Virus record (IMG/VR): IMGVR_UViG_3300025806_002385
Coordinates: 1 to 26,034 of that record
Strand: one strand, 5' to 3'
Origin: a virus
Length of the DNA: 26,034 nucleotides
Positions 17,035 to 26,019 of the stretch are shown here, piece by piece (position 1 is the first letter of the stretch; every line of letters starts with the position of its first letter). Under the pieces are notes generated by a model. The model saw only the letters and a program-made list of their open reading frames with translations, made no database searches and was not told the origin of the DNA. The position numbers were made by a program, and so were the translations under genes.

Positions 17035-18635
17035 CAGTCAAAAGTCTCTTTTAATTTAAAATTAACTGAATAAAAATTATCAGTTAAACTAGTACCACTT
17101 GATAGAACTTGGTTTATGTTTAAACCACCATCAAATCTTGCAGTTATTGTACCACTTTCACTTAGATGTGACAAGTCAAAACTAAAAGATTCAAATTCTC
17201 CGCTTCTAGCGTTATAAAAATTTTCAATTGCAGTTCTTTCTACACCACTTATATTAGTATATTCTAAGTTATACTCTCTAAGAGGTCTTCTACTATTTAA
17301 TCTTCTTTTTTCATATCCAGCTTGAGACTTAAATGTTGTTACATCAAATTTTTTCTCAGTCCCAAATCCTCCATCAGGTTTTCTGTCAGCCATAGAGTTA
17401 AACCTATCTGAAACAGTTACAGAAGCATCAAAAACTCGTATAGATAATGTATCTGCACTATCCATAGCACCTAAAGGAGCTCCACCAATTACAGTAGCAG
17501 TATGTGTAAGAGCATTTATAGTAGAGGTTCTATATCTAGAACCGTCTGCCATACGTAAGTATTCAAGTTTACCTTTAAAACGCTCTTGACCTGCAACAGC
17601 AGAAGTATTTAACGCTCCCCCAAATAAAGGACCACTCATAGTAGATCCGCCAGGATTATAGTTTACAGCACTGACTTGGATTTCTGCTACATATAATCTT
17701 AAAGCTGCGTCAGCTTTATCATAAGAGACTGCAACATTATAAGTAGTACCGCCGTTACAATTGCCTCCATATATCTCTGTTAAACTGCCTCCATTATTTA
17801 CAATAAAACCTATAGTAGAATTTGATCCTACTGTTCTCAAGGCATAATAATTAGAAGCATTAGTATATTGAGATAATATGGTTTGATTAGAACTCATAGT
17901 AGTTCCTGAATCAGGAGTTATAATAGTATCATATGTAAAAGATTTTTCTTCACCTACTGCAAAATCAGTACTAGAAGGAGCTTTTATAAAATTAGTTCCA
18001 TCCAATACTAAATTAGAGGCACTATATGTAGCAGAGCCACTACTCATAGTTACAGTATGCGTTTTAGGACTAGAATCAGTTAAGTTACTAGCAAAGTTAG
18101 TTAATAAGTTAACAGCACTATTATCACCTATATCTATACCTTGATAAGCTAAAGTAACAGAAGGATAAGTATATGCCGAAGGTGATTGAAAAACACCACC
18201 TACATATACCATAAAATCACTAGTAGTACTAACATTAACAGTAGAAGGTAAAGCAAAAGCCTCTGTAACTCCATTTATACTATAAGTATTACCGTCAACT
18301 GTAATAGCAGCACTAGCATAATCTGCAGATGTTACTTCTGGAAAAGTTCTATTTAGTCTGTATCTAGCTGGGAGTGTTATTGTTTTTACTATCAACTCAG
18401 TAGCATTAGGAGCTTCTGCAAATGTTATAGTTTGTCCTGCATTAGATAAGCTATAGGTAGTAGTGGATTGTAGAATACCATCATCAAAAGCAGTAACTTC
18501 ACCTTTACTAGTAACAGCACTAGGTAAATTAAAAACTACTCTACTTACACCAGTATTACTAAAAGTACTAGTAGCTATAACAGAAAAAGCTGTTATAGGT
18601 GCTATTGCATCATCAGGGTATATAGGGGTGGTCAT
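17034..18635 (-). CDS. Distal tail / M-like protein with inserted LamG-like domain
   Basis: 533 residues. The C terminus (about 429-533) matches the M/DUF2460 type of distal tail protein: K-F-D-V-T-T-F-K-S-Q, Y-E-K-R-R, a Y-N-L-E-Y-T strand, then I-E-N-F-Y-N-A-R-S-G-E-F-E-S-F-S-F. Residues about 175-370 look like a LamG/concanavalin-like sandwich, with Y-S-A-S-N-L-V-L-D-G-T, S-F-T-Y-D-T-I-I, Y-Y-A-L-R-T-V and a closing F-K-G-K-L-E-Y-L-R. The N terminus has a small beta module (F-D-D-G-I-L-Q-S-T-T-T-Y-S, 50-62). Normal relatives are much shorter, so the LamG part is an addition and may bind sugars. TAAGGA, overlapping the tape measure stop, serves as ribosome site. Position directly after the tape measure supports the role. 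Confidence 0.8.
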   Translation of the reverse strand: MTTPIYPDDAIAPITAFSVIATSTFSNTGVSRVVFNLPSAVTSKGEVTAFDDGILQSTTTYSLSNAGQTITFAEAPNATELIVKTITLPARYRLNRTFPEVTSADYASAAITVDGNTYSINGVTEAFALPSTVNVSTTSDFMVYVGGVFQSPSAYTYPSVTLAYQGIDIGDNSAVNLLTNFASNLTDSSPKTHTVTMSSGSATYSASNLVLDGTNFIKAPSSTDFAVGEEKSFTYDTIITPDSGTTMSSNQTILSQYTNASNYYALRTVGSNSTIGFIVNNGGSLTEIYGGNCNGGTTYNVAVSYDKADAALRLYVAEIQVSAVNYNPGGSTMSGPLFGGALNTSAVAGQERFKGKLEYLRMADGSRYRTSTINALTHTATVIGGAPLGAMDSADTLSIRVFDASVTVSDRFNSMADRKPDGGFGTEKKFDVTTFKSQAGYEKRRLNSRRPLREYNLEYTNISGVERTAIENFYNARSGEFESFSFDLSHLSESGTITARFDGGLNINQVLSSGTSLTDNFYSVNFKLKETFD

Positions 18636-18647
18636 ATTTTATTTTCC

Positions 18648-21600
18648 TTATCCTCTACTAAGAGCTTTTCTAATAGGTCCATTATTTTCAAGATCTCTCA
18701 TTACCACTTCAACTACTATCTTATCTGCATCAAACTTAGGAGGACCTTCTTGTTCAGCTTGCTTAGGCGAGCCTTCATTAACAATATTAAATTCTATATT
18801 ACCTATACCTGCAGAACCAGTGGCATTCATTTGTCCTAATCTATTACGTCCAATAGACTTAGCTGAATTTTTACGTATTACAAACTCACCTGGTTCTAGC
18901 ATAGCAGGCACACGATCGCGAAGTGCATTTACTTGGCCTCCATCTGCCATATGACGAACAGAGCCTCCTGCTGCTAGGTGCACTGGTCCGCCACCAGCAA
19001 ATAACATTCCAGTAATAGCTCCAGCTAGCGGTTTAACAATTGCTTGCATTTGTATTTCTTTTATAATACTTTGCATAAAGCTTCTGAACACATCTTTTAC
19101 CTGCTCGCCAAAACTCTTAGTCTCGTCTCCAAGACCCAACAGTATATCTCCTAAGTCAGAAAAAGCAGTGATAAGTCCATCTTCTATAGTATTTCTTACA
19201 GCATTCATATCAGTATCAAATTTTCCTAATTGATCTTCTCCTTGCTGCATAGCAATTGTTAAAGCACGCATACCATTTGTATATTGTGCTTGTGCTTCGG
19301 TTAACTGCAGTTGTACACTGTGTCCACCGCCCGTACCTTCTGCTTCTAGTAATTCATATTGACGCCTCAATTTATTTACTTGAATTTGTTTTTCAAGCAT
19401 TTCTCTTTCTAGAGCAGATATAAAGTTGGCTCTTTGTTCATTAGTTAACGATTTTTGTATTTCTGCTAACTGCATTAAATTATTTTGTTGTAAGTCTAAT
19501 TGAGATAATTTTTCTTTATTTATTGCATCTTCAGCAGCTCGAACCTCTGCTAATGCATTATCTTCTGCTAAACGTTCTGCTTCTGTATTAGGTTTTCGTT
19601 GAGCTATTCTAGAGCGAGCATCAGCAATTATGGTGTTACCTTCCATTTCTTTAATTTTTTTAGCACCCTCACCTTCTAGTTGTTGATTTACTTTATTTGC
19701 GAATAGTTCAACAAACTTTCCAAAACCGGATATAGCTACTAAAAACTCGTCTACAAAGGCAAATTGTGCATCTTCAGCTGCTCTATCATTTCTTAATTTA
19801 GTATCTTCTAATGTGCGCATAGCTGTAAGTCTTTTTTGTGCTAATTCTTCTAATTTTTTTGCTGATTCAGCCATTTTAAGATCGTGTTCTATTTTATCTA
19901 GTAGTAGTTGTTGTTCTTGGTTAAAAACATCCAGTCGTGCCTGACGTTCTTCTTGAGTAGCGGATCTTCTAGCCCTCTGAATTATTTCTGGATCCGCATT
20001 TGGTCCCTGTGAAGCAATGATTTCTGGGGCCCCGAGCAGTGGAGTGTAGTTATAAGGTGTCAACGTACGCATTGGATCTTTTTTGCCTCCAGAAAATAGA
20101 CTAGTACGTAAAGGATCTTCAACTAAATCCATTTGATCTGAACCTCTAATTTGTCCACTTGCAGACTTTATACCCGGCGCTAGTGCCAATATGTTGCGTG
20201 CAATCTCTGCCATCTCAATTTCTCTAGCTCTAGCAGTAGCACCTGCTTGAGCTTTTATAGCTGCCATCTGTAACTTATGATTAGCTGTTAATGCTTTTTT
20301 TTCTGCTTCTATAATAGCTAATCTAGCTTTTTTTACGTCATTAAGTCCTCTAGTAGGATCTAGCTTTAATTTTTCTAAGTCAGCTTGCATATTCATTATT
20401 TCTAGCTCACTTCGTAACTCTTGCATTCTTACTCTGTGATTTGCTCTATCAGCTCCACTAGATTTTGCTAGGCGTACTCTTCTTGCGTGCAAACTTCTAT
20501 CAATTCTTTCTTGTTGCCTAAGTTCCCTTTCCTGTGCAGAACCTTGTAGTCTGTTAGAACGAATTTGTAAACTTTGTACAATCATTTGATTTTTTCTTGC
20601 ACTAAATTGAAAAGCTTGTTGTTGTCCTGCTATAGATACTTGTTGTTTTTGTACAGCTAATCCAGCTAGTGCTACACTATTTTGTTGCATTATTAATTGT
20701 AGTCTTTCAGCATGCTTAGCATTTAACTCTCCCATTGTAATGCCTTGTTTAATTAATATACCTAAAGCAATTTGTTCATTTTTTGCATATGCCTCAGCTT
20801 GTTGTACCTCATTAGCGTTAGGTGCTATAGATGCAAGTTCTGTTCTAGTGGCACCAGCTTCTAAGGCTTTATTATATTCTGCAACTTTTTCACTAGCTTT
20901 TGCATATTCTCCGCCAGCCCTTCCTATAGAACCTATCAGTTTCATTTGAGCGACTCGGGCTTCATCCATAGAATTAGCTAATTGACTAACATGAGTACTC
21001 ATACCCATAGCCATATTTCCTACTTTACCTATACTGTCTAAAAAGAATTTATCTTTTGCTAATCTATCTGAGTCTAGTCTAGAGTTTACATTATCAGCGC
21101 TAATTATACCACTAAATCTTAAGTTTTCTGAATCTTTTATTTCTTTGCTAAAGGTTTTAGTAAGACCTTTAAAAGTAGCTTCTGTTTTCTTTAATGCTTT
21201 CTGAAACTCAATAAGTTCATCTCTTCTTTTTTTAAGTGTATCAAAAAATCCACTTGATTCTAATCCTGCACCCTTTAAAGCTTCACCAGCATTTTTAATC
21301 TGTGCAGTAACACCTGCTATAACAGATGCTAACTTATCAGAAGTTGTAGCTCCACTTAAAAAAGAATCTTTAGCTTGTTTCATTGCATTACTACTAATTA
21401 TAGATGCTTCAGCTAATAGCTGTTGATCTTTAGTTAGACTCTCAAAACTATAAGTGCCGTCGTCTAGTTTTTTAAGTTCTATGCCAAATATAGTTACACT
21501 ATCAGCCGCTTGTTTAATTTGAGATTCCCCACCTGCAAACATTTCTACTAAAGTGTCTGGTGTAATACCTGTAATACGGCTTAAACTTCCTATAACAGGT

Positions 21601-23771
21601 AATAAAGCTTCATCAACTTGTTTGTATAACTCGATAGCAGCTTCTAATAATATTTTTCTTTCTCGTAACTCATAGTTATATCTATTTTCTGCTTCAAGCA
21701 ACTGTTCTGTTACGCTTTTTAATTCTTGTTCCGCAGCACCAAGCAAAGTTGTAGCGCCTACTACTTTTTCAATTGCAGCATCCTGTACCTCTGCACCAGT
21801 TGAAGCATTATTTAGTATATCTGTTAGCTGCGTCATAATTTCTTCAGTAATTCCTCCTGCATCAGCAAATTTTAATAATCGCTTTCTAGTTTCTGCTATT
21901 TTAGCATCAAACATTTCTGCAGTGTCTACGTTAGATACTAATACTGAACCAAGATCAGCCATACTAATAACTGCCTCATCTACTTTCCTTATCTGATCTA
22001 ATACTGGAATCAGACCACCCTTATCAAATGTCTGATTTGTTCGTGCCTGCTGTGAGGTAATATTTCCGTCGCTGTCTGTAAGTTTATCTGCAGCTTCATT
22101 AGCTTTGAGCGCAATTGACATTAAATCATCATTTAACATATTCATTCTGCTACCAATTTTTTCTAAATCAGTATCTGTGCCGCCTATACGTTTAAGCTCT
22201 TTTGTAAGTTCTCCACCTCCACCAGCCATATTAGTAAAAGCACCTGTAACTGCTGCTTCCATATTTTTAGCTGCTTGACTAGTATCCACAAAAAAATCTT
22301 TAATCCTACCAAAAACATTAACACCTGCTAGTTCAAATACAGAAGCTACTATGAAAAAGGTACTAAATATGCCCATTAATCCACTCATTACAGTGCCTAA
22401 AAGTCCAGCTACTCTTGCTAGTCCTGATAATGCTGCGCTGGCTAGTTTAGCTACTGGACCTGTTTTAGCCAAAGAAGCATTCATAGAATTTATCATAGTT
22501 GTAGTCTGTGCGTATGCTATCGTATTTTTACCCAAACTACCTTTAACAGCTGTTAAAGCTGCTATATGAGTTTTAAGATCTTTATTACTTTTTATAGTAC
22601 CCTTGGTAAAAGCTGTTCTGGCAGCAGAAGCTGCTGAAGCTGCATCTCTTCCTACACCTTTTTGTTGAAATCTACCGCTAGTAGTGCTTGTATCTGTTAC
22701 AGCACCAAAAGCTCCACCCATTTTACGTACTTCTGATGCAGTAAGAGTAGCTCCAGTTATACCTTTAGCAAACTGTTTATTCATTGTAGCACCTGCAGTA
22801 GTAACTTGAGTCATAGCTGCTTTAACTGATCCTAAACTAGCTATACCAGCGTTAGCAAAATTAGTAAAGTTAGTTAAACCAGCTGCACCAAATCCTCTTA
22901 AAATATCTATAGACTTACTAAATACTAATAAAAGTATGCCTCCGAATAATACTAAAGCATTGCCTGCATCATTTTTCAAGAAGTTAACAAAAGGCAATAG
23001 AATTTGAGTAAGCAACTGCCCAAATTCAAGAGCTAGTTCCATAACTTGTGTTTGTAATTGTTCTAAAGATTTTTGTGCTGAAGGGGCAGATACATCTATC
23101 ATACCAAACTTTCGAGTACCTTCTTCAATAGCAGCATTAGCAAATGCTTGACCTCTCTCAAACTGAGAAAGTGAAGATGCAGCAACACCAAGTGATCTAG
23201 CATAAGCATTTACAGCAGGTTCAATTCTAACAAATATACCAAGTTCATCTAACAGTTCAGGTTCTAGCTTAGCAACACCTCTAAATACACGTTGTAGTGA
23301 GTCTGTTAAATTTCTACCTAGTGCACGAGAAGCTCCCATAGCAACTTTAGTTAATCCTTCGATTTGTGTACTATCAAAACCTGCAGAAAGACCAATATTA
23401 GCATTTTGTGCGGCCTCAGCTAGTGTTAACTGACCTTGTGTTATCTCTTGTAAAGAAGCAATAATTCTAGGACCACTCTGCGCAATACCAGCAGCTAGTG
23501 CAGAAGTACCTTTAACAATAGTCTCAGCTTGTGCAGCTTTAGCTAGGGCAGTAAAAGCAGCTTCTAGTGCAAACACTGTAGCAGCAGCACCAGCATAAGC
23601 ACCAACTAAACCGCCCAATCCTTGGGATTGAGCGGCAAAAGAGCGTCCAGCACTTGCAGAAGCTTGGCCCATACGTGTCTGTGCGCGACCAACGCTTTCT
23701 GTATCATCTTTTACTTTAGCTGCACCTTTACTAGTAAAGTTAGTCTGTATAGTATTTTTAATGGTTGCCAA
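18648..23771 (-). CDS. Tail length tape measure protein
   Basis: 1707 residues, mostly helical. The N-terminal domain is Ala/Gly-rich with repeated Q-A-rich segments. Hydrophobic membrane-like segments lie at about 270-290 (L-V-L-F-G-G-I-L-L-L-V-F) and about 445-487. A long Gln/Glu/Lys/Arg-rich coiled-coil region follows. The segment I-T-A-F-S-D-L-G-D-I-L, then F-G-E-Q-V-K-D-V-F, resembles the C-terminal part of lambda-type tape measures. The last ~110 residues have the G-G-x-V and V-P-A-M-L-E-P-G-E-F-V-I-R-K motif seen near the C terminus of many tape measures. The start is TTG at 23771 with AGGGG six bases upstream; no in-frame ATG occurs before residue 34. By the rough rule of 0.15 nm per residue the tail would be about 250 nm, an inference only. 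Confidence 0.95.
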   Translation of the reverse strand: MATIKNTIQTNFTSKGAAKVKDDTESVGRAQTRMGQASASAGRSFAAQSQGLGGLVGAYAGAAATVFALEAAFTALAKAAQAETIVKGTSALAAGIAQSGPRIIASLQEITQGQLTLAEAAQNANIGLSAGFDSTQIEGLTKVAMGASRALGRNLTDSLQRVFRGVAKLEPELLDELGIFVRIEPAVNAYARSLGVAASSLSQFERGQAFANAAIEEGTRKFGMIDVSAPSAQKSLEQLQTQVMELALEFGQLLTQILLPFVNFLKNDAGNALVLFGGILLLVFSKSIDILRGFGAAGLTNFTNFANAGIASLGSVKAAMTQVTTAGATMNKQFAKGITGATLTASEVRKMGGAFGAVTDTSTTSGRFQQKGVGRDAASAASAARTAFTKGTIKSNKDLKTHIAALTAVKGSLGKNTIAYAQTTTMINSMNASLAKTGPVAKLASAALSGLARVAGLLGTVMSGLMGIFSTFFIVASVFELAGVNVFGRIKDFFVDTSQAAKNMEAAVTGAFTNMAGGGGELTKELKRIGGTDTDLEKIGSRMNMLNDDLMSIALKANEAADKLTDSDGNITSQQARTNQTFDKGGLIPVLDQIRKVDEAVISMADLGSVLVSNVDTAEMFDAKIAETRKRLLKFADAGGITEEIMTQLTDILNNASTGAEVQDAAIEKVVGATTLLGAAEQELKSVTEQLLEAENRYNYELRERKILLEAAIELYKQVDEALLPVIGSLSRITGITPDTLVEMFAGGESQIKQAADSVTIFGIELKKLDDGTYSFESLTKDQQLLAEASIISSNAMKQAKDSFLSGATTSDKLASVIAGVTAQIKNAGEALKGAGLESSGFFDTLKKRRDELIEFQKALKKTEATFKGLTKTFSKEIKDSENLRFSGIISADNVNSRLDSDRLAKDKFFLDSIGKVGNMAMGMSTHVSQLANSMDEARVAQMKLIGSIGRAGGEYAKASEKVAEYNKALEAGATRTELASIAPNANEVQQAEAYAKNEQIALGILIKQGITMGELNAKHAERLQLIMQQNSVALAGLAVQKQQVSIAGQQQAFQFSARKNQMIVQSLQIRSNRLQGSAQERELRQQERIDRSLHARRVRLAKSSGADRANHRVRMQELRSELEIMNMQADLEKLKLDPTRGLNDVKKARLAIIEAEKKALTANHKLQMAAIKAQAGATARAREIEMAEIARNILALAPGIKSASGQIRGSDQMDLVEDPLRTSLFSGGKKDPMRTLTPYNYTPLLGAPEIIASQGPNADPEIIQRARRSATQEERQARLDVFNQEQQLLLDKIEHDLKMAESAKKLEELAQKRLTAMRTLEDTKLRNDRAAEDAQFAFVDEFLVAISGFGKFVELFANKVNQQLEGEGAKKIKEMEGNTIIADARSRIAQRKPNTEAERLAEDNALAEVRAAEDAINKEKLSQLDLQQNNLMQLAEIQKSLTNEQRANFISALEREMLEKQIQVNKLRRQYELLEAEGTGGGHSVQLQLTEAQAQYTNGMRALTIAMQQGEDQLGKFDTDMNAVRNTIEDGLITAFSDLGDILLGLGDETKSFGEQVKDVFRSFMQSIIKEIQMQAIVKPLAGAITGMLFAGGGPVHLAAGGSVRHMADGGQVNALRDRVPAMLEPGEFVIRKNSAKSIGRNRLGQMNATGSAGIGNIEFNIVNEGSPKQAEQEGPPKFDADKIVVEVVMRDLENNGPIRKALSRG

Positions 23772-23774
23772 CGA

Positions 23775-24131
23775 TTACCCCTTTTTACTTCTACGTGAAG
23801 TTTTAGCTTCTTGTGCGTAATATTTTCCTAGTATAGACTCAGCTTCTTTTAATAGTACAAATACTGCACGTCTATCATCAACTTCATAGATATCCATGAT
23901 AGTACCTAAACCACTATAGTCTTTCCCTAACCAAGTACCATTCATACCTTCCCATATATCGGGAAGAGCATTAAGAACAGTTAGAGCTTGTTGACACTCT
24001 AGCGATAGATTAGAACCATCTTGAGGTAGATCTTCCTCTTTTGGTTCCCAACCCATCTGTTCACACATCAATATGTATTGATCTGCCGTTAAGCCACCAC
24101 CCCCAAAAGAACTTTGGAGGTAGTCAGTTAG
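23775..24131 (-). CDS. Frameshift extension of the tail chaperone (GT-like)
   Basis: This frame is open from the slip site at 24131 to the stop at 23775 and encodes 118 residues when entered by -1 frameshifting, making a fusion of about 261 residues with the preceding ORF. The junction reads A-E-T-N-I-K-N, then L-T-D-Y-L-Q-S-S-F-G-G-G-G. Its conserved-looking core is M-C-E-Q-M-G-W-E-P, and it ends in a basic tail (S-R-R-S-K-K-G). A free start at ATG 24068 (or TTG 24071) is possible but has no ribosome site and would discard a plausible linker. In lambda gpG/gpGT the extension recruits tail tube subunits to the tape measure; the same role is inferred here from position just before the tape measure gene. 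Confidence 0.85.
   Translation of the reverse strand, partial: LTDYLQSSFGGGGLTADQYILMCEQMGWEPKEEDLPQDGSNLSLECQQALTVLNALPDIWEGMNGTWLGKDYSGLGTIMDIYEVDDRRAVFVLLKEAESILGKYYAQEAKTSRRSKKG
24100..24120 (-). promoter_or_regulatory. Stimulatory hairpin for -1 frameshifting
   Basis: In the minus-strand RNA, CCTCCAAA (24120-24113) pairs with TTTGGGGG (24107-24100) around the five-base loop GTTCT. That gives 8 pairs, one of them a G-U wobble. The stem begins 10 nt after the slip site, slightly longer than the usual 5-9 nt spacer. Confidence 0.6.
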
Positions 24132-24559
24132 TTTTTTATGTTGGTTTCAGCTTTCTTAACTGAGAACTGTTCAAAATCATTCATGGTATCTGTGATGAAC
24201 TGATCAAAAATCGTTGAATTTTTTAAAAGTTCAATTGCATCTTCCATAGAATACTCTACTTCTTCTGCGGCGTCCATTGTTGAAATGTCAACAGGTAAAA
24301 GAACCGGTAAATGCTTTACTTGAAGCCCTTTCCAGCCAGCAATAGCTTTTTCTGCATATGCTTCAAGAAATTTTTCATTGTCAACTTCTTCTTCACGTTG
24401 GCGAGTACGTTTATTGAACTTGTATGTAAGAGCTTTATTACGCACTTTCATTAAATCCTCGCGTGAAAGATAACGAAGGTGAATTTCAAAACCTTCAATT
24501 TCTGGAAACTCAACCCAAGTTGCTGTTTCTTTAGCGATTAAGCCTTTAATTTTACTCAT
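24128..24559 (-). CDS. Tail assembly chaperone (G-like)
   Basis: 143 residues, charged and mostly helical after a short beta start (T-W-V-E-F-P, then F-E-I-H-L-R-Y-L-S-R-E-D-L). Such small acidic proteins between the tube and tape measure genes are the G-type tail chaperones. They coat the tape measure during assembly and are absent from the virion. The slip site at its last codons confirms the assignment better than its sequence does. The ribosome site is GAGGGG (24571-24566), and an upstream RNA arm may compete for it. A strong signal between this gene and the tube gene suggests the two are expressed at different levels. Confidence 0.88.
   Translation of the reverse strand: MSKIKGLIAKETATWVEFPEIEGFEIHLRYLSREDLMKVRNKALTYKFNKRTRQREEEVDNEKFLEAYAEKAIAGWKGLQVKHLPVLLPVDISTMDAAEEVEYSMEDAIELLKNSTIFDQFITDTMNDFEQFSVKKAETNIKN
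24131..24137 (-). promoter_or_regulatory. A_AAA_AAC slippery heptamer for programmed -1 frameshift
   Basis: The end of the chaperone ORF reads ATA AAA AAC TAA, so the heptamer A AAA AAC sits exactly in the X_XXY_YYZ phase, with the zero-frame stop directly after it. A slip of one base back continues as CTA ACT GAC TAC and stays open to 23775. This is the classic arrangement for G/GT-type tail chaperones. Confidence 0.9.
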
Positions 24560-24584
24560 AGTTTTCCCCTCTAGGATGATAAAC

Positions 24585-24681
24585 GAACACCCACTACATA
24601 TCTGCTTGTCTTAGGTGAGGGGGAACCTGGACTTGCAAGTAGTGGGTGTTCTTCTGGTTAATAATGTGGTGTTCCCCCTCA
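24585..24681 (-). promoter_or_regulatory. Interleaved inverted repeats in the only intergenic gap
   Basis: The 142-nt gap between the tube and chaperone genes holds two perfect inverted repeats in crossed order. On the plus strand, arm A is GAACACCCACTAC (24585-24597), B is TGAGGGGGAAC (24616-24626), A' is GTAGTGGGTGTTC (24639-24651) and B' is GTTCCCCCTCA (24671-24681). Pairing A with A' (13 bp) and B with B' (11 bp) together would make an H-type pseudoknot with spacers of 12-19 nt; otherwise they are competing hairpins. The perfect palindrome ACTTGCAAGT (24631-24640) lies between. No clear U-run follows either stem, so a standard terminator is not well supported. A role in lowering or tuning downstream chaperone expression is inference. 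Confidence 0.7.
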
Positions 24682-24701
24682 GAAACACATTAATTTTTTA
24701 A

Positions 24702-26012
24702 TTAAGCTTTGATAGCTACAATCTCAACTTCTCCGCCATCGCCTTTATTAGCATCAAGTTCTTGTGCCATAAAGTCAACACTCATAGAGATAACATCTTC
24801 AGTTTGAATTGCTGGGAAACTAAACTGTGCTGCATTCATTTGGAAAGCAACGTATGGCGCAGTAGTTCCGCCAATAATAACATTAGCATTAGATGTTTGA
24901 GCAGAGTTAGTGCGAGTATCTTCACTAATATTACGTAAGAAACCTGCAGATTCTAAATCTCCTGCACGCAGATACATAGTAGTAGAACCTGTTACACTTC
25001 TAGTTCCTGAGAATTGACCAATAGGCTCGTTAAGGGCAGAGATTTGCTCTGGAGTAAGATAGGTAATATTGTTATTATACTCGATATTCATAGAAGTTAC
25101 TGGGAAAGTAAACTTTTCATCAGAAGCTGATGCAGTTGCTTTATGATGGAACTCAATAGCACTCAAACGATTTTTAATAAATGAGTTAGTTGTTACTGTA
25201 CCGGCAACATTCATAGTATTAAATGGGTGATAAGCAGATGCAGCGCTAAGTGCGTGAGCATTAGAGTTACCCACAACAGCTGTACCACCAGCATTTTTAA
25301 TACCGCCAAAGGTTGCAACAGCAATATCTCTTGGCGCTCCGGTAAGTTCTTTCATTGTAGTACCGAAACCACTCCAAGTAACAGTAGCAATGTCTTCGAT
25401 TCCTGCATCAACAGATGCTGAATTAACAGTAGCTTTGTCTACTTGATAGATTACGTTATCAAGTTTAAAGTACATAAAGTATTCTGGGGCAACAGCCCAA
25501 TTAGATGTTGAAGCATGAATACGAGTTCCCGCTGTGATAGTATTAGTTTTAAGAGTACCACCAGTTTGCCAAATAGATTGCTCTGCTACACGAGTAGCAG
25601 CTACTTGCGATTTTGTAGCAGCAAGAGTACTTGAAGTAAGAGCTTGCCACATATACCAATCTGCAAGAGGTTTTGTGTTGCCTGATTCATTAGTTTTTGC
25701 AACAGTGCCATTAGCAGCACCAGTAGTTTCTACACCTGTTGGGCGCATATACACCTGAATATTCCAATCAACAGGATTGATTGCGGTATTGAATCTTTGT
25801 TGTGAACGATCTGGGCTAAGACCCGATTCGAGAGAAGTGATGTCTTGAGTAGCTGATGTAGAAGTAGCAGCAAAACCAGCTAATACCTCAAGTTTCCAGG
25901 TATTAGCCGGAGTCATTGCTACAGCAACTGACGCTGAACCACTAGTGGTACCAAGTATGTCAACTGTTGAAAAGAACACTTCAGAATTTCTCTGTAAATT
26001 GAGAGATGCCAT
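24702..26012 (-). CDS. Major tail tube protein
   Basis: 436 residues, Ala/Thr/Ser-rich and beta-rich, with no cysteine and no membrane segment. Its position immediately before the chaperone pair and tape measure is where the major tail protein gene lies in lambda-like phages. Sequence features fitting a tube protein include the N-terminal strand S-L-N-L-Q-R-N-S-E-V-F-F, a central W-N-I-Q-V-Y-M-R-P segment and a C-terminal V-I-S-M-S-V-D-F-M-A-Q strand. It is longer than lambda gpV, so it may carry an added surface domain. A strong ribosome site (AAGGAG) precedes the ATG, fitting a product needed in many copies. Assignment rests on context more than on a recognised motif. Confidence 0.85.
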   Translation of the reverse strand: MASLNLQRNSEVFFSTVDILGTTSGSASVAVAMTPANTWKLEVLAGFAATSTSATQDITSLESGLSPDRSQQRFNTAINPVDWNIQVYMRPTGVETTGAANGTVAKTNESGNTKPLADWYMWQALTSSTLAATKSQVAATRVAEQSIWQTGGTLKTNTITAGTRIHASTSNWAVAPEYFMYFKLDNVIYQVDKATVNSASVDAGIEDIATVTWSGFGTTMKELTGAPRDIAVATFGGIKNAGGTAVVGNSNAHALSAASAYHPFNTMNVAGTVTTNSFIKNRLSAIEFHHKATASASDEKFTFPVTSMNIEYNNNITYLTPEQISALNEPIGQFSGTRSVTGSTTMYLRAGDLESAGFLRNISEDTRTNSAQTSNANVIIGGTTAPYVAFQMNAAQFSFPAIQTEDVISMSVDFMAQELDANKGDGGEVEIVAIKA

Positions 26013-26019
26013 GTTATTT

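Noticed and set aside
18463-18954. A 163-codon open frame on the plus strand
   Set aside because: It spans the junction of the tape measure and distal tail genes, has no ribosome site, and is hydrophobic in the way antisense frames of Ala/Thr-rich genes usually are. All other plus-strand frames are likewise contained in well-supported minus-strand genes.
23775-24071. Independent 98-residue gene beginning at 24071 or 24068
   Set aside because: The frame is open back to the slip site, no ribosome site precedes these starts, and the slippery heptamer and hairpin explain expression as a fusion.
24585-24681. Simple rho-independent terminator after the tube gene
   Set aside because: Loops would be over 40 nt for either stem alone, and no uridine run follows. 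Partial termination or processing remains possible, so it is listed as a structured element instead.
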